Positions 47,918 through 59,782 of a DNA stretch of 64,000 nt are shown here, in pieces. A program made the position numbers and the translations under genes. The notes under the pieces are model-generated. The model made no database searches. It had not been told where the DNA came from and was given only the letters and a program-made list of their open reading frames with translations. Every line of letters starts with the position of its first letter. Positions within the stretch are counted from its first letter, which is position 1. This DNA comes from Ectothiorhodosinus mongolicus (lineage in GTDB: Bacteria; Pseudomonadota; Gammaproteobacteria; Ectothiorhodospirales; Ectothiorhodospiraceae), in the NCBI RefSeq assembly GCF_022406875.1, contig NZ_CP023018.1:1209318-1273317 (forward strand), written 5' to 3'.

Positions 47918-48289
47918 ATGGCAGGTAAAACCGAAATTGTAGTGGGAAGTGGTTTGGATACCGCTAAACTGGTGGTCGCTGTAGCGCTGCTGGTTGGCGG
48001 TGTCTTCACCTTTTATTGGTTTTCTGATGCCTCCACGCTGCTGCGTGTAGTGGGTCTGCTGGCCTTTGTGGCGGTAGCTGTTGGCATCATTTTCACCACG
48101 GGCATGGGCCGCAATCTGGCAGGGTTTCTGGGTGAATCCCGCACTGAAGTGCGCAAGATGGTGTGGCCAACACGGGTGGAGACCTTGCAATCCACTTTGG
48201 TTGTGCTCGCGGCGACAATTGTGGTGGCCATCTTCCTGTGGTTGATCGATATGCTGCTGGGTTGGACCATCCGCGAATTCATTCGCTAA
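47918..48289 (+). CDS. secE: preprotein translocase subunit SecE
   Basis: The 123-residue membrane protein has three hydrophobic segments (about residues 15-33, 39-60 and 92-112) and the conserved amphipathic SecE stretch ESRTEVRKMVWPTRVETLQS before the last. It clamps SecY in the inner-membrane translocon. The gene is 14 bases upstream of nusG, as in most bacteria. Confidence 0.95.
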   Translation: MAGKTEIVVGSGLDTAKLVVAVALLVGGVFTFYWFSDASTLLRVVGLLAFVAVAVGIIFTTGMGRNLAGFLGESRTEVRKMVWPTRVETLQSTLVVLAATIVVAIFLWLIDMLLGWTIREFIR

Positions 48290-48302
48290 CCGGGATTAGA
48301 AA

Positions 48303-48836
48303 ATGGCTTTGCGTTGGTACGTTGTTCAGGTTTATTCGGGGTTTGAGAACCAGGTGAAAAAATCCCTGGAAGATCATATTGCCCGTAAAGGTCTCGAAGA
48401 CAGTTTTGGTGAGATTTTGGTGCCCACCGAAGAAGTCGTGGAGATGCGTGATGGTCAGAAGCGCAAAAGCGAGCGCAAGTTCTTTCCCGGTTATGTGCTC
48501 ATGCAGATTGAAATGAGTGAAGGTACATGGCATCTGGTGAAGAGCGTGCCGCGCGTGTTGGGATTTATCGGTGGCACCTCAGACCGTCCTGCCCCCATCA
48601 GCGAGAAAGAAGCCCAAAAAATCCTTCAGCGTATGCAAGAAGGTGCTGAAAAGCCCAGGCCCAAGGTCTTGTTTGAGGCGGGTGAAGTGGTGCGAGTCAC
48701 CGATGGCCCGTTCAATGATTTCAATGGCGTGGTTGAAGAAGTGAACTACGACAAAAGCCGTTTGTTGGTAGCGGTACAGATTTTCGGTCGTTCTACACCG
48801 GTGGAACTTGAGTTTCACCAGGTAGAAAAGGCCTGA
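48303..48836 (+). CDS. nusG: transcription termination/antitermination factor NusG
   Basis: The 177-residue protein has the NGN domain ([31 protein letters not shown]) and a C-terminal KOW domain ([21 protein letters not shown]). It binds RNA polymerase, suppresses pausing and couples to Rho or S10. Cotranscribed with secE. Confidence 0.98.
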   Translation: MALRWYVVQVYSGFENQVKKSLEDHIARKGLEDSFGEILVPTEEVVEMRDGQKRKSERKFFPGYVLMQIEMSEGTWHLVKSVPRVLGFIGGTSDRPAPISEKEAQKILQRMQEGAEKPRPKVLFEAGEVVRVTDGPFNDFNGVVEEVNYDKSRLLVAVQIFGRSTPVELEFHQVEKA

Positions 48837-48884
48837 TCACGGGGAGCCGAGAGGCGCTTGCACCCACATTAAGGAGCTGTTCGC

Positions 48885-49316
48885 ATGGCTAAGAAAATCG
48901 AAGCTTATATCAAGCTTCAGGTCCCTGCCGGAAAGGCAAATCCCAGCCCTCCGGTTGGCCCAGCGTTGGGTCAGCGCGGGGTGAATATTATGGAGTTCTG
49001 CAAAGCGTTTAACGCGCAGACCCAGGATATGGAGCCTGGCTTGCCGATTCCTGTTGTGATCACTGTTTACTCGGATCGCAGCTTCACGTTCATCAAGAAA
49101 ACGCCCCCGGCTTCCGTGTTGTTGCGTAAAGCAGTAGGGATTGCCAAGGGTTCCGCTACGCCCAATACCACCAAGGTGGGTAAGGTGACGCGTGAGCAAA
49201 TGGAAGAAATTGCCAAAACCAAATGGCCTGACCTGACCGCCTCTGACATGGACGCCGCCGTGCGCACCATCGCCGGCAGTGCTCGTGCCATGGGTTTGGA
49301 TGTGGAGGGCGTTTAA
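48885..49316 (+). CDS. rplK: 50S ribosomal protein L11
   Basis: The 143-residue protein has the L11 start [20 protein letters not shown] and [19 protein letters not shown], with a C-terminal RNA-binding domain ([13 protein letters not shown]). It is the likely methylation target of PrmA. AAGGAG precedes the ATG. Two bases separate its stop from rplA. Confidence 0.98.
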   Translation: MAKKIEAYIKLQVPAGKANPSPPVGPALGQRGVNIMEFCKAFNAQTQDMEPGLPIPVVITVYSDRSFTFIKKTPPASVLLRKAVGIAKGSATPNTTKVGKVTREQMEEIAKTKWPDLTASDMDAAVRTIAGSARAMGLDVEGV

Positions 49317-49317
49317 C

Positions 49318-50013
49318 ATGGCAAAGCTAAGCAAACGGATGCGCGCCATTCGTGAAAAAATTGAGCCGGGTAAGTTCTACGCGTTGCCTGAGGCCTTGCA
49401 GCTGGTGAAAGACACGGCATCAGCCAAGTTCGCCGAGTCCGTCGACGTCAGTGTTAATCTGGGCGTCGATCCGCGTAAATCCGATCAAGTGGTCCGTGGC
49501 TCAACGGTGCTGCCCAACGGAACTGGCAAATCAGTGCGGGTTGCTGTGTTCACTCAGGGCGCCAACGCAGATGCTGCTAAAGAGGCAGGTGCCGATATCA
49601 TCGGTATGGATGATTTGGCCGAACAGGTGAAAGCCGGCAAGATGGATTTTGATGTGGTCATCGCCAGTCCCGATGCGATGCGCGTGGTTGGCCAGTTAGG
49701 TCAGGTGCTCGGCCCTCGTGGCCTGATGCCTAACCCCAAGGTAGGCACGGTGACGCCAGATGTCGCGACTGCAGTGAAAAACGCTAAAGCCGGTCAGGTG
49801 CGTTATCGCACGGACAAGGCGGGCATTATTCATTGCACGATCGGCAAAGCCAGCTTTGAGGCCAAGGCGTTGGAAGAAAATTTGAATGCCTTGTTGGCTG
49901 ATTTGATGAAGGCTAAGCCGTCAGCTGCCAAGGGTATCTACATGAAGAAAGTGACGCTTTCCACGACGATGGGCCTTGGCGTGCCCGTGGATCAGGGAAG
50001 CTTGTCACTGTAA
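49318..50013 (+). CDS. rplA: 50S ribosomal protein L1
   Basis: The 231-residue protein carries L1 motifs: [21 protein letters not shown], the [12 protein letters not shown] loop and [18 protein letters not shown]. In E. coli L1 represses its own rplKA mRNA by binding a site near the rplK start. The ATG at 49318 directly follows the rplK stop; an earlier in-frame start would overlap rplK. Confidence 0.98.
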   Translation: MAKLSKRMRAIREKIEPGKFYALPEALQLVKDTASAKFAESVDVSVNLGVDPRKSDQVVRGSTVLPNGTGKSVRVAVFTQGANADAAKEAGADIIGMDDLAEQVKAGKMDFDVVIASPDAMRVVGQLGQVLGPRGLMPNPKVGTVTPDVATAVKNAKAGQVRYRTDKAGIIHCTIGKASFEAKALEENLNALLADLMKAKPSAAKGIYMKKVTLSTTMGLGVPVDQGSLSL

Positions 50014-50228
50014 GTATTTGGGTGGGACTGCCGGCTGTGTCCGGCATCCGTCCAAGACCGCAGGCGCTGTCCTAGACGGCTTAATGAGGTTCGCCTCGCC
50101 CGCGCAGACGGTGTTCCCGATTCAGGTTTGTCCTGTTGAGGGTGCTCCGAGAACCGGCCAGAGCTTTATTCTGGCCATTACCCGATGCCAAACCCTTGGT
50201 TGGGCATCAAACAGGAGGTAGGTAATCC
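50014..50228 (+). promoter_or_regulatory. L10 leader (autoregulatory 5' region of rplJL)
   Basis: The 215-base gap before rplJ contains features of the L10(L12)4 binding leader: CTTAATGAGG (kink-turn type segment, about 50079-50088), the CGCGCAGACGGTGTT element (from about 50100) and pairing segments (CCGGCCAGAGC / TTCTGGCCA near 50155-50178, and TTGGTTGGGCATC). In E. coli the L10-L7/L12 complex binds this leader and represses rplJL translation. Boundaries are approximate. Confidence 0.8.
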
Positions 50229-50759
50229 GTGGCACTACGTCTCGAAGACAAAAAAGCAATTGTCTCTGAGGTCGCTGCGGTGGCCGCTCAGGCTTATTCA
50301 GCAGTGGCTGCTGAATACCGTGGTCTGACCGTGGGTGAAATGACGGAGTTGCGTGAAAAAGCGCGGCAGTCCGGCGTTTATCTGCGGGTGGTGAAAAACA
50401 CCCTTGCCCGTCGCGCGGTTGAGGGAACCGAGTTTGCCTGCATGCAAGAGGGCTTTGTGGGGCCGCTGATTTTAGCGTTCTCCCAGGAAGACCCCGGCGC
50501 TGCAGCCAGACTGGTGAAGGATTTCGCCAAAGAGCACAAACAGCTTGAGTGCAAGTTGGTCTCCGTGGGTGGCAAGTTATTAGGTCCGGGCGATTTGGAT
50601 CGTCTGGCCTCTATGCCGACCCGCGATCAGGCCATCAGTATGCTTATGGCCGTAATGAAGGCCCCGCTGGACAAGTTTGCCCGCACGCTCAACGAGGTGC
50701 CTGGCAAGTTCGTTCGGACCGTGGCTGCCGTTCGCGATCAAAAGCAAGCCGCCGGCTGA
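50229..50759 (+). CDS. rplJ: 50S ribosomal protein L10
   Basis: The 176-residue protein has the L10 pattern [33 protein letters not shown] and [13 protein letters not shown]. It forms the stalk base binding L7/L12 dimers. It starts with GTG at 50229, behind AGGAGGTAGG. Slightly longer than the E. coli protein. Confidence 0.98.
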   Translation: MALRLEDKKAIVSEVAAVAAQAYSAVAAEYRGLTVGEMTELREKARQSGVYLRVVKNTLARRAVEGTEFACMQEGFVGPLILAFSQEDPGAAARLVKDFAKEHKQLECKLVSVGGKLLGPGDLDRLASMPTRDQAISMLMAVMKAPLDKFARTLNEVPGKFVRTVAAVRDQKQAAG

Positions 50760-50808
50760 TCTTACATATTGAACCGAATCGGGCTTCAAGCCCTCTCAGG
50801 AGTTAATC

Positions 50809-51192
50809 ATGGCTGTGAATAAAGAAGATGTTTTGGAAGCAATTTCCAATATGACCGTTCTGGAGATCGTTGACTTGATCTCTGCAATGGAAGAAAAGTT
50901 TGGCGTGTCTGCTGCAGCGGCTGTTGCTGCTGCTCCGGTGGCCGCTGCTGGCGGTGCCGGTGAAGCCGCTGCTGAAGCCAAGGATGAGTTTGACGTTGTG
51001 ATGACCAGCTTCGGCGCCAACAAAGTGGGCGTCATCAAAGTGGTTCGCGGTGTCACCGGTCTGGGCCTGAAAGAAGCCAAAGACATGGTCGAAGGCGCGC
51101 CAGCGACCATTAAGGAAGCTGTCAGCAAGGATGAAGCTGAGAAGATGAAGAAGGAACTGGAAGAAGCCGGCGCCACTGTTGAATTGAAGTAA
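50809..51192 (+). CDS. rplL: 50S ribosomal protein L7/L12
   Basis: The 127-residue acidic protein has the N-terminal dimerisation helix ([16 protein letters not shown]), an alanine-rich hinge (about residues 36-58) and the factor-binding C-terminal domain ([19 protein letters not shown]). It recruits translation GTPases. Ends before the attenuator hairpin ahead of rpoB. Confidence 0.98.
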   Translation: MAVNKEDVLEAISNMTVLEIVDLISAMEEKFGVSAAAAVAAAPVAAAGGAGEAAAEAKDEFDVVMTSFGANKVGVIKVVRGVTGLGLKEAKDMVEGAPATIKEAVSKDEAEKMKKELEEAGATVELK

Positions 51193-51241
51193 GGCGCAGG
51201 TCGGGCCCGTTTGATACTGCATCGGACCCTGTTGGTTTGGG

Positions 51242-51270
51242 GGCTGGCGATGAAACATCGCCGGCCTCTT
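51242..51270 (+). terminator. rplL-rpoB attenuator hairpin
   Basis: GGCTGGCGATG (51242-51252) and CATCGCCGGCC (51256-51266) form an 11-pair stem with one T-G wobble and the loop AAA, followed by TCTTT. This matches the known partial terminator between rplL and rpoB in E. coli, which lets only part of the transcripts continue into rpoBC. A second hairpin, CAGGATG/CATCCTG (51283-51300), follows without a T-run and might be a processing site. Confidence 0.7.
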
Positions 51271-51333
51271 TCCGCTTATTTTCAGGATGAATCCATCCTG
51301 AGCAGCAAGATGATTCGAGTGTGAGGAATCTCA

Positions 51334-54300
51334 ATGGCATATAGCTACACCGAGAAAAAGCGTATCCGCAAGGATTTCGGCAAACGTCCGCAAATTCTGG
51401 AAGTCCCCTATTTGCTGGCTACGCAAATCGATTCCTACCGGCAATTCCTGCAGATGTCTAAGGGGCATGATGCTCGCGAGGATATTGGTCTGCATGCCGC
51501 ATTCAAATCGGTATTCCCCATCGTCAGTTACTCAGGTCATGTAGAGCTAGACTATGTCAGCTACCGCCTGGGTACCCCCGTATTCGATGTCAAAGAGTGT
51601 CAGCTGCGCGGCCTGAACTATGCAGCGCCGCTGCGTGTCACTCTCCGACTAGTAATTTACGACAAGGAAGCGCCCGCCGGCTCGCGCACGGTCAAAGACA
51701 TCAAGGAGCAAGAAGTCTACATGGGCGATCTGCCCCTGATGACCGACAATGGCACCTTTGTGATCAATGGTACTGAGCGTGTCATTGTCTCTCAGTTACA
51801 CCGCTCACCCGGTGTGTTTTTTGATCATGACAAAGGCAAGACCCACAGTTCCGGCAAACTTTTGTTCAATGCCCGCGTGATTCCCTACCGTGGCTCTTGG
51901 CTTGATTTTGAATTTGATCCTAAAGACGCCATTTACGTGCGCATCGATCGCCGCCGTAAGTTGCCGGCGACGATTTTGCTGCGTGCCTTGGGCATGGAAG
52001 CGGAAGAGATTCTCTCCACCTTCTTTGAAACCAACCACTTCCGCGTGTTGAAAAGCGGCTTTCGGATGGATCTGGTGCCTGCCCGCTTACGTGGCGAAAC
52101 TGCCGCGTTCGATATCCGCATCGGCAATGACATGTTGGTGGAGGCCGGTCGGCGCATTACCGCGCGTCACGTGCGTCAAATGGAAGAAGCGGATCTGAAA
52201 GCGCTGGAAGTACCCTCTGAGTTCCTGCTTGGAAAAAACCTGGCTCATACTGTGGTTGACACCGATAGTGGTGAAATCATCGCCAATGCTAATGACGAAA
52301 TCACTGAAGAGCTGCTCAATCAGTTCCGGACGATTGGCTTGAAAGAGTTTCAGACGCTTTACACCAATGAACTGGACAATGGACCCTACGTTTCAACGAC
52401 ACTGGCCATTGACACCACGCGTTCGCAAATGGAAGCGCAGGTTGAGATTTATCGCATGATGCGTCCCGGTGAGCCGCCCACCCGTGAAGCCGCCGAGACC
52501 TTGTTCAATAACTTATTCTTCAGTGCTGATCGCTACGATTTGTCTGCGGTAGGTCGGATGAAATTCAACCGTCGAGTGGGTCGTGATGAGGAGACCGGCG
52601 AGGGTGTGCTGTGCCAAGAAGATATCTTGGATGTGTTGAAAACCTTGATTGATATTCGTAATGGCAATGGCCAGGTAGACGATATCGATCATTTGGGTAA
52701 TCGCCGCGTACGCAGTGTTGGCGAGATGGCTGAAAACCAATTCCGCATTGGTCTTGTGCGCGTTGAGCGAGCTGTCAAAGAGCGCCTGAGCGTTGCTGAG
52801 AGCGAAGGCTTGATGCCGCAGGAGATGATCAACGCTAAGCCCGTGTCAGCTGCCATCAAAGAGTTTTTTGGTTCCAGTCAGTTGTCGCAGTTCATGGATC
52901 AAAACAACCCCCTGTCAGAAGTGACTCACAAGCGCCGTATTTCCGCACTGGGTCCGGGCGGTTTGACCCGTGAGCGCGCTGGTTTTGAAGTTCGTGACGT
53001 ACACCCCACGCACTACGGTCGGGTGTGTCCGATTGAAACGCCGGAAGGTCCGAATATTGGTCTAATTAACTCTCTGGCGGTTTATGCACGTACCAATCGG
53101 TTCGGCTTTCTCGAAACGCCCTATCGCAAGGTTGTCGATAGCAAGGTCACCGATGAAATCGTCTATCTATCAGCAATTGAAGAGGGCAATTACCTGATTG
53201 CCCAAGCCAACGCGACCTTAGATGCCAAAGGCCGCTTGATCGATGAGTTGGTGTCCAGTCGTTATCAAAACGAGTTCACCATGTCCACGCCAGACCGGGT
53301 GCAATTCATGGATGTATCTCCGCGGCAGATTGTATCGGTGGCTGCTGCATTGATCCCCTTCTTGGAACACGATGATGCCAACCGCGCCCTCATGGGCTCG
53401 AATATGCAACGTCAGGCTGTCCCCTGTCTACGCGCCGAGACCGCCGTGGTCGGTACCGGCATTGAGCGTACGGTGGCGATTGACTCGGGTTCATCTATTG
53501 TAGCTCGGCGTGGCGGTGTGGTTGATTCGGTGGATGCCGCTCGTGTGGTGGTGCGAGTCAATGATGAGGAGACAGAAGCCGGCGAGCCGGGTGTCGACAT
53601 CTATAACTTCACCAAATACACGCGTTCCAACCAAAACACCTGCATTAATCAGACACCTTTGGTGCGCGTCGGTGATGTCATTGCCCGCGGCGATGTGCTG
53701 GCTGATGGCTCCTCCACGGATCTGGGTGAGTTGGCTTTAGGTCAAAACATGCTGGTGGCCTTTATGCCTTGGAATGGCTACAACTTCGAGGATTCCATCC
53801 TTATTTCAGAGCGCGTCGTTCAAGAAGATCGTTTCACCTCAATCCATATTGAGGAATTGACCTGCGTGGCTCGGGAAACCAAGTTAGGACCTGAAGAAAT
53901 CAGTGCAGACATTCCTAACGTGTCGGAAGGACTGCTGTCGAAGCTGGATGCATCGGGCATTGTTTACGTCGGTGCAGAGGTTAAGCCCGGCGATATTCTG
54001 GTGGGCAAGGTGACGCCTAAGAGCGACAGCCAGCTGACCCCGGAAGAAAAATTGCTGCGTGCCATCTTCGGCGAGAAAGCCTCAGACGTGAAAGACACAA
54101 GTCTGCGTGTGCCGTCAGGTATCGAGGGCACGGTGATCGATGTACGTGTGTTCACCCGCGATGGGGTTAAGAAAGACGAGCGTGCTCTGCAGATTGAAGC
54201 TGCTGCGCTAGACTCGGTGCGCAAGGATCTCAAAGACCAGCTGCGCATTTACGAAGACGATATCTTCGATCGCGTTGAGCGTTTGATCGTCGGTAAGCAG

Positions 54301-55419
54301 GCAGCAGGCGGTCCGGATGGTTTGAAGTCCGATACCAAGGTCGCCAAAAGCTACCTCAATGGTCTGCCGCGTGAAAAATGGTTTGAGATTCGCATGAAGG
54401 CTGAAGATGTCAATGAACAGCTGGAACTCATGGCGGATCAGCTCAAAGCGCAGCAGGAAGCCTTCGATGCTCGTTATGCCGAACAGAAAGAAAAATTGAC
54501 GGCCGGTGATGATTTGGCGCCAGGTGTGCAGAAGATGGTCAAGGTCTATCTGGCCGTGAAACGTCGCATGCAGCCAGGCGATAAGATGGCGGGCCGCCAC
54601 GGTAACAAGGGCGTGGTCTCCATGATCGTCCCGATGGAAGATATGCCTTACATGGAAGACGGCAGTCCGGTTGATATTGTCTTGAACCCCCTGGGCGTCC
54701 CCTCACGTATGAACGTGGGGCAGGTGCTTGAAACCCATCTGGGTTGGGCTGCTAAGGGTTTGGGCAACAAAATCGCTCGCATGGTTGATGCCAAGGTCAA
54801 AATGGATGAGCTGCGCGACTTCCTGGATAAGGTCTACAACCACGATACGGCGAGTAACCGGACAGAGGATCTGTCACTGCTCAGTGACGACGAGATCTTG
54901 GCTTTGGCGAAAAATCTGCGCAAAGGTGTGCCGATGGCAACGCCGGTGTTTGATGGTGCCGATGAGGAAGAGATCAAGGCCATGTTGCGCTTGGCGGACC
55001 TGCCGGATACGGGGCAGTCAGTGTTGTATGACGGCCGCAGCGGCGAGTCCTTCGATCGTCCTGTAACGGTGGGTTACATGCACATGCTGAAACTTAATCA
55101 TTTGGTCGATGACAAGATGCATGCTCGCTCTACGGGCCCCTACAGCCTGGTCACCCAGCAGCCGTTGGGTGGTAAGGCGCAGTTCGGTGGTCAGCGCTTC
55201 GGTGAAATGGAAGTCTGGGCGCTCGAGGCTTATGGTGCTGCCTATACCTTGCAGGAAATGCTCACCGTGAAATCGGACGATGTTCAGGGTCGTAACAAGA
55301 TGTACAAGAACATCGTTGATGGTGATCACCGGATGGAAGCTAATATTCCCGAATCTTTCAATGTGCTGATGAAGGAAATCCGTTCGCTGTCCATCAATAT
55401 CGAATTGGAGCAGGATTGA
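51334..55419 (+). CDS. rpoB: RNA polymerase beta subunit
   Basis: The 1361-residue subunit has the wild-type rifampicin region [16 protein letters not shown] (from residue 511), with D522, H532 and S537 corresponding to E. coli D516, H526 and S531, so it looks rifampicin-sensitive. Later parts include [15 protein letters not shown] and the C-terminal [19 protein letters not shown]. Length is close to E. coli (1342). Only one base separates its stop from the rpoC start. Confidence 0.99.
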   Translation: MAYSYTEKKRIRKDFGKRPQILEVPYLLATQIDSYRQFLQMSKGHDAREDIGLHAAFKSVFPIVSYSGHVELDYVSYRLGTPVFDVKECQLRGLNYAAPLRVTLRLVIYDKEAPAGSRTVKDIKEQEVYMGDLPLMTDNGTFVINGTERVIVSQLHRSPGVFFDHDKGKTHSSGKLLFNARVIPYRGSWLDFEFDPKDAIYVRIDRRRKLPATILLRALGMEAEEILSTFFETNHFRVLKSGFRMDLVPARLRGETAAFDIRIGNDMLVEAGRRITARHVRQMEEADLKALEVPSEFLLGKNLAHTVVDTDSGEIIANANDEITEELLNQFRTIGLKEFQTLYTNELDNGPYVSTTLAIDTTRSQMEAQVEIYRMMRPGEPPTREAAETLFNNLFFSADRYDLSAVGRMKFNRRVGRDEETGEGVLCQEDILDVLKTLIDIRNGNGQVDDIDHLGNRRVRSVGEMAENQFRIGLVRVERAVKERLSVAESEGLMPQEMINAKPVSAAIKEFFGSSQLSQFMDQNNPLSEVTHKRRISALGPGGLTRERAGFEVRDVHPTHYGRVCPIETPEGPNIGLINSLAVYARTNRFGFLETPYRKVVDSKVTDEIVYLSAIEEGNYLIAQANATLDAKGRLIDELVSSRYQNEFTMSTPDRVQFMDVSPRQIVSVAAALIPFLEHDDANRALMGSNMQRQAVPCLRAETAVVGTGIERTVAIDSGSSIVARRGGVVDSVDAARVVVRVNDEETEAGEPGVDIYNFTKYTRSNQNTCINQTPLVRVGDVIARGDVLADGSSTDLGELALGQNMLVAFMPWNGYNFEDSILISERVVQEDRFTSIHIEELTCVARETKLGPEEISADIPNVSEGLLSKLDASGIVYVGAEVKPGDILVGKVTPKSDSQLTPEEKLLRAIFGEKASDVKDTSLRVPSGIEGTVIDVRVFTRDGVKKDERALQIEAAALDSVRKDLKDQLRIYEDDIFDRVERLIVGKQAAGGPDGLKSDTKVAKSYLNGLPREKWFEIRMKAEDVNEQLELMADQLKAQQEAFDARYAEQKEKLTAGDDLAPGVQKMVKVYLAVKRRMQPGDKMAGRHGNKGVVSMIVPMEDMPYMEDGSPVDIVLNPLGVPSRMNVGQVLETHLGWAAKGLGNKIARMVDAKVKMDELRDFLDKVYNHDTASNRTEDLSLLSDDEILALAKNLRKGVPMATPVFDGADEEEIKAMLRLADLPDTGQSVLYDGRSGESFDRPVTVGYMHMLKLNHLVDDKMHARSTGPYSLVTQQPLGGKAQFGGQRFGEMEVWALEAYGAAYTLQEMLTVKSDDVQGRNKMYKNIVDGDHRMEANIPESFNVLMKEIRSLSINIELEQD

Positions 55420-55420
55420 T

Positions 55421-58400
55421 ATGAAAGATCTTCTCAACCTCTTTAAACAGCAGGGTCAGGTCGAGGAATTCGACGCTATTCGTATCGGTCTGGCATCGCC
55501 AGAGATGATCCGTTCCTGGTCCTTTGGTGAAGTCAAAAAGCCAGAGACCATCAACTATCGGACCTTCAAGCCCGAGCGTGATGGTCTGTTCTGCGCCAAG
55601 ATCTTCGGGCCCATCAAGGACTACGAATGTCTGTGCGGAAAATACAAACGCCTCAAGCATCGTGGTGTGATTTGCGAAAAATGTAATGTCGAAGTCACTC
55701 AAACTAAGGTGCGTCGCGAGCGTATGGGTCATATTGAACTGGCCAGCCCGGTGGCTCACATCTGGTTTCTCAAGAGCTTGCCCTCGCGCATCGGGTTGCT
55801 GCTGGATATGACCCTGCGTGATATCGAGCGCATTCTCTATTTTGAAGCCTTTGTAGTGATTAATCCGCGCACCGTGCAGGGCCTAGAGCGTGGACAGTTG
55901 CTTTCCGATGAGCAGTATTTGGATGCCATCGAAGAGCATGGTGACGAATTTGATGCGCGTATGGGTGCAGAAGCGATTCTTGAGCTGCTGCGCTCACTTG
56001 ATCTGCAGGAGCTGGCCAAAAAGCTGCGTGCTGAAGTGCGTGAAACCAGCTCGGACAACAAGATCAAGCGGTTAGCCAAGCGCTTGAAGTTGATTGAGTC
56101 ATTTATTGATTCGGGTAATAAGCCAGAGTGGATGATTCTCAAGGTGCTGCCCGTTTTGCCGCCGGATCTGCGTCCTTTGGTGCCTCTGGATGGTGGTCGT
56201 TTCGCAACCAGTGATCTCAATGATCTCTATCGCCGGGTGATTAACCGCAACAACCGCCTCAAGCGCCTGCTGGAGCTCAGTGCTCCCGACATCATTGTGC
56301 GTAATGAAAAGCGCATGTTGCAGGAAGCAGTCGATGCATTACTGGATAACGGTCGTCGCGGCCGCGCCATCACAGGCAATAACAAGCGCCCGTTGAAGTC
56401 GCTGGCCGACATGATTAAGGGTAAGCAGGGCCGCTTCCGTCAAAACCTGCTGGGCAAGCGAGTCGACTACTCTGGGCGCTCAGTTATTGTGGTTGGCCCG
56501 ACCTTGCGTCTGCATCAGTGTGGTTTGCCTAAGAAAATGGCTTTGGAACTGTTTAAGCCCTTTATTTTCGGTAAGTTACATCGCCGAGGCCTGGCCACTA
56601 CCATCAAGGCTGCTAAGAAACTGGTGGAACGGGAAGGTCCGGAGGTCTGGGATATTCTCGATGAGGTGATTCGCGAGCATCCGGTGATGTTGAACCGTGC
56701 GCCAACCCTGCATCGTTTAGGTATTCAGGCTTTCGAACCAGTGCTCATCGAAGGTAAAGCGATACAGCTTCACCCTCTGGTATGCGCGGCATTTAACGCC
56801 GACTTTGACGGTGACCAAATGGCGGTACACGTGCCCTTGTCGCTGGAAGCGCAGTTGGAAGCGCGTACCCTGATGATGTCCACCAATAACATCCTGTCTC
56901 CCGCCAGCGGTGAGCCAATTATTGTGCCCTCTCAGGACATTGTTTTAGGTTTGTACTACATGTCGCGCGAGCGGATTAATGCGCGTGGCGAAGGCATGAT
57001 GTTCACGGATGTGGATGAGGTTCATCGCGCCTATGAGGGTGGACATGTCGACCTCCATGCGCGCGTCAAGGTGCGCGTTGATGAAACCGTTAAACACGAA
57101 GATGGAACGTCCGAGCTCATTACTCGTCGTCATGAAACGACCGTGGGTCGGGCTTTGCTGTCGCGTATTCTGCCGCCGGGGTTGTCGTTTGATCTGGTGA
57201 ACCGTGACCTCACCAAAAAGGCGATTTCTGGGTTGATTAATGCCTGTTATCGTCGCGTGGGCTTGAAGGAGACGGTCATTTTTGCTGACCAGCTAATGTA
57301 CACCGGCTTTAAGTACTCCACCAAGGGTGGCGTGTCGTTTGGTATCAACGACATGGTTATCCCCACCGAGAAGACGGACATCTTGGCTGCGGCTGAAAAC
57401 CAGGTGAAGGATATTGAGGACCAGTACGCTTCAGGCCTGGTCACCAAGGGTGAGCGCTACAATAAAGTGGTCGATATTTGGTCTCATACCAATGATCAAG
57501 TCGCTAAGGCCATGATGTCCAAGCTCGGCACGGATGAAGTGTTGAATGCAGAGGGTAAGAAAGAAGTTCAGCCCTCATTCAATTCTATCTTCATGATGGC
57601 GGATTCCGGTGCTCGTGGTTCAGCAGCGCAGATTCGTCAGCTGGCTGGCATGCGCGGTCTGATGGCCAAGCCCGACGGCTCGATCATCGAAACCCCAATT
57701 ACCGCCAACTTCCGTGAAGGCTTAAATGTTCTGCAATACTTCATCTCAACACACGGTGCTCGTAAGGGCCTCGCCGATACGGCGCTGAAGACCGCCAACT
57801 CGGGTTATTTGACTCGCCGTCTGGTGGATGTGGCTCAGGATTTGGTGGTCACCGAGGAAGACTGTGGCACCGAAGAGGGCGTAGTGATGAAGCCCATCAT
57901 TGAAGGCGGTGATGTGGTTGAGCCATTGCGCGAGCGGGTCTTGGGGCGTGTGATTGCCAAAGACGTGTTGTCCCTATCTGGTGAAGTGATCATGCCCCGC
58001 GGTACGTTATTGGACGAAGCGGCGGTTGATGTGATGGAAGCTGCTGGCGTAGATGAGGTCGTGGTGCGTTCAGCCATCACCTGTGAAACCCGTCACGGAA
58101 TCTGCAGCAAGTGTTATGGACGTGATTTGGCCCGCGGACATGAGGTCAATAGCGGTGAAGCTGTCGGCGTGATCGCTGCTCAGTCCATTGGTGAGCCTGG
58201 CACGCAGTTGACCATGCGCACCTTCCATATTGGTGGTGCCGCCAGCCGTACCGCAGCAGCCTCCAGTATTTCGGTGAAATCCAATGGCACGGCGCGTCTG
58301 CACAACATTAAGACCGTGAAGAATAAGCACGGTAACCTAGTTGCTGTGTCGCGCTCGGGTGAAATTGGTGTGATTGACGAAGCTGGTCGCGAGCGTGAGC

Positions 58401-59668
58401 GTTACAAGCTGCCGTATGGTGCGGTGATTCTGGTGGGTGATAGCCAGAGCATTGAAGCTGGCCAAGAGGTGGCTACTTGGGATCCGCATACCCACCCGAT
58501 CATTACCGAGGTCGCTGGGACTATTCGCCTGCATGACTTTATTGAAGGCGTCACCGTCAATAAACAGATGGACGAGGTGACCGGTCTGACCTCTACCGTG
58601 ATCATTGATCCCAAGTCCCGCGGTTCGGTGGGTAAAGATTTGCGGCCGATGGTGGCTTTGGTCGATGGTAAGGGTAAGCAGGTGTCGCTGGCCGGCACTG
58701 ATATCCCTGCACAGTATGTACTGCCGGCCAACTCCATTGTGAATCTGGAAGACGGGGCACAGGTGTCTGTGGGTGATGTCGTGGCGCGCATTCCTCAGGA
58801 ATCGTCAAAGACCCGCGATATTACTGGGGGTCTGCCGCGAGTGGCTGACTTGTTTGAAGCCCGCAAGCCTAAGGAATCTGCAATTTTGGCAGAACGCTCG
58901 GGCACAGTCAGCTTTGGCAAGGACACCAAAGGTAAGCAGCGCTTAGTGATCACCGATGACAAATCAGGCGAGACGCATGAAGAGTTGATTCCCAAGTGGC
59001 GCCAAGTGAGCGTCTTCGAAGGGGAGCATGTAGAGCGTGGCGAAGTCATCGCCGAGGGTGAGCCCAATCCACATGACATCCTGCGTTTGCTAGGGGTGAC
59101 CGCGCTGGCCGAATATATGGCCAAGGAAATTCAGGACGTGTATCGCCTGCAGGGTGTGAAAATCAACGACAAGCACATTGAGGTGATCATTCGCCAGATG
59201 CTGCGTAAAGTTGAGATCACCAATCCGGGTGATAGCCGATTCCTCACCGGTGAGCAGGTGGATTATGCCCGCGTCCTGGAGGAGAACGAGCGGCTGGGTC
59301 CGAAAAAAGACCATCCGCAATTTGAGCGGGTGCTCTTGGGCATTACCAAGGCCTCTCTGGTCACTGAGTCATTTATCTCTGCGGCTTCTTTCCAAGAAAC
59401 CACGCGTGTGCTGACCGAGTCGGCAGTGCGTGGTGCCCGCGATGATCTGCGGGGGCTCAAGGAAAATGTCATCGTCGGCCGTCTTATCCCAGCAGGTTCG
59501 GGATTGGCCTACCACAAGGAACGTCGTCGTCGACGTCATGGCGAAAGTCTGATTTTGACGGCACCCAAACCTTCTGTTGCTGAAGAAGCCGAGGTTGTTG
59601 AGGTGGAAGATGCGGAGCTGGTGTCACCAGAGGCATCTTCCAACGAAGGCAATAACAGTGAGGAGTAG
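55421..59668 (+). CDS. rpoC: RNA polymerase beta' subunit
   Basis: The 1415-residue subunit has the N-terminal zinc ribbon ([19 protein letters not shown]), the catalytic NADFDGDQ with D461, D463 and D465, the bridge-helix region and the second zinc site ([16 protein letters not shown]). The C-terminal tail is acidic and Glu/Val-rich (from about residue 1386). Located directly after rpoB and followed by the rpsL promoter region. Confidence 0.99.
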   Translation: MKDLLNLFKQQGQVEEFDAIRIGLASPEMIRSWSFGEVKKPETINYRTFKPERDGLFCAKIFGPIKDYECLCGKYKRLKHRGVICEKCNVEVTQTKVRRERMGHIELASPVAHIWFLKSLPSRIGLLLDMTLRDIERILYFEAFVVINPRTVQGLERGQLLSDEQYLDAIEEHGDEFDARMGAEAILELLRSLDLQELAKKLRAEVRETSSDNKIKRLAKRLKLIESFIDSGNKPEWMILKVLPVLPPDLRPLVPLDGGRFATSDLNDLYRRVINRNNRLKRLLELSAPDIIVRNEKRMLQEAVDALLDNGRRGRAITGNNKRPLKSLADMIKGKQGRFRQNLLGKRVDYSGRSVIVVGPTLRLHQCGLPKKMALELFKPFIFGKLHRRGLATTIKAAKKLVEREGPEVWDILDEVIREHPVMLNRAPTLHRLGIQAFEPVLIEGKAIQLHPLVCAAFNADFDGDQMAVHVPLSLEAQLEARTLMMSTNNILSPASGEPIIVPSQDIVLGLYYMSRERINARGEGMMFTDVDEVHRAYEGGHVDLHARVKVRVDETVKHEDGTSELITRRHETTVGRALLSRILPPGLSFDLVNRDLTKKAISGLINACYRRVGLKETVIFADQLMYTGFKYSTKGGVSFGINDMVIPTEKTDILAAAENQVKDIEDQYASGLVTKGERYNKVVDIWSHTNDQVAKAMMSKLGTDEVLNAEGKKEVQPSFNSIFMMADSGARGSAAQIRQLAGMRGLMAKPDGSIIETPITANFREGLNVLQYFISTHGARKGLADTALKTANSGYLTRRLVDVAQDLVVTEEDCGTEEGVVMKPIIEGGDVVEPLRERVLGRVIAKDVLSLSGEVIMPRGTLLDEAAVDVMEAAGVDEVVVRSAITCETRHGICSKCYGRDLARGHEVNSGEAVGVIAAQSIGEPGTQLTMRTFHIGGAASRTAAASSISVKSNGTARLHNIKTVKNKHGNLVAVSRSGEIGVIDEAGRERERYKLPYGAVILVGDSQSIEAGQEVATWDPHTHPIITEVAGTIRLHDFIEGVTVNKQMDEVTGLTSTVIIDPKSRGSVGKDLRPMVALVDGKGKQVSLAGTDIPAQYVLPANSIVNLEDGAQVSVGDVVARIPQESSKTRDITGGLPRVADLFEARKPKESAILAERSGTVSFGKDTKGKQRLVITDDKSGETHEELIPKWRQVSVFEGEHVERGEVIAEGEPNPHDILRLLGVTALAEYMAKEIQDVYRLQGVKINDKHIEVIIRQMLRKVEITNPGDSRFLTGEQVDYARVLEENERLGPKKDHPQFERVLLGITKASLVTESFISAASFQETTRVLTESAVRGARDDLRGLKENVIVGRLIPAGSGLAYHKERRRRRHGESLILTAPKPSVAEEAEVVEVEDAELVSPEASSNEGNNSEE

Positions 59669-59675
59669 TTGCAAA

Positions 59676-59709
59676 ACCGCGGTCTGGCTTGACAGCTAAC
59701 CGCGGTCTG
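59676..59709 (+). repeat. duplicated ACCGCGGTCTG flanking the rpsL -35
   Basis: The 11-base word ACCGCGGTCTG occurs at 59676-59686 and 59699-59709, 23 bases apart. It contains the perfect palindrome ACCGCGGT. One copy lies upstream of the -35 hexamer and the other in the spacer of the proposed promoter, so the pair looks like an operator or arises from duplication. No known binding protein can be named from the sequence. Confidence 0.6.
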
Positions 59710-59717
59710 CCTAACAT
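59689..59717 (+). promoter_or_regulatory. probable promoter of the rpsL-rpsG-fusA-tufA operon
   Basis: Perfect TTGACA (59689-59694), a 17-base spacer and TAACAT (four of six with T, A and T at the key positions, 59712-59717). Transcription would start at about 59724, just before the GACAGGCCGG hairpin. The promoter begins 21 bases after the rpoC stop. Confidence 0.58.
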
Positions 59718-59727
59718 ACTGCACCCT

Positions 59728-59760
59728 CGACAGGCCGGTGGGTCCGGCCTGTCGTTGTTT
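59728..59760 (+). terminator. strong hairpin with TTGTTT: rpoC terminator or rpsL leader structure
   Basis: CGACAGGCCGG (59728-59738) and CCGGCCTGTCG (59744-59754) form a perfect 11-pair stem with loop TGGGT, followed by TTGTTT. It would end rpoBC transcription. If the promoter at 59689 is real, it also sits at the 5' end of the rpsL mRNA as a leader hairpin or attenuator. The T-run is interrupted by a G, so termination may be partial. Confidence 0.65.
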
Positions 59761-59782
59761 ATGGGCTAGGAGAAAAGCTTTA

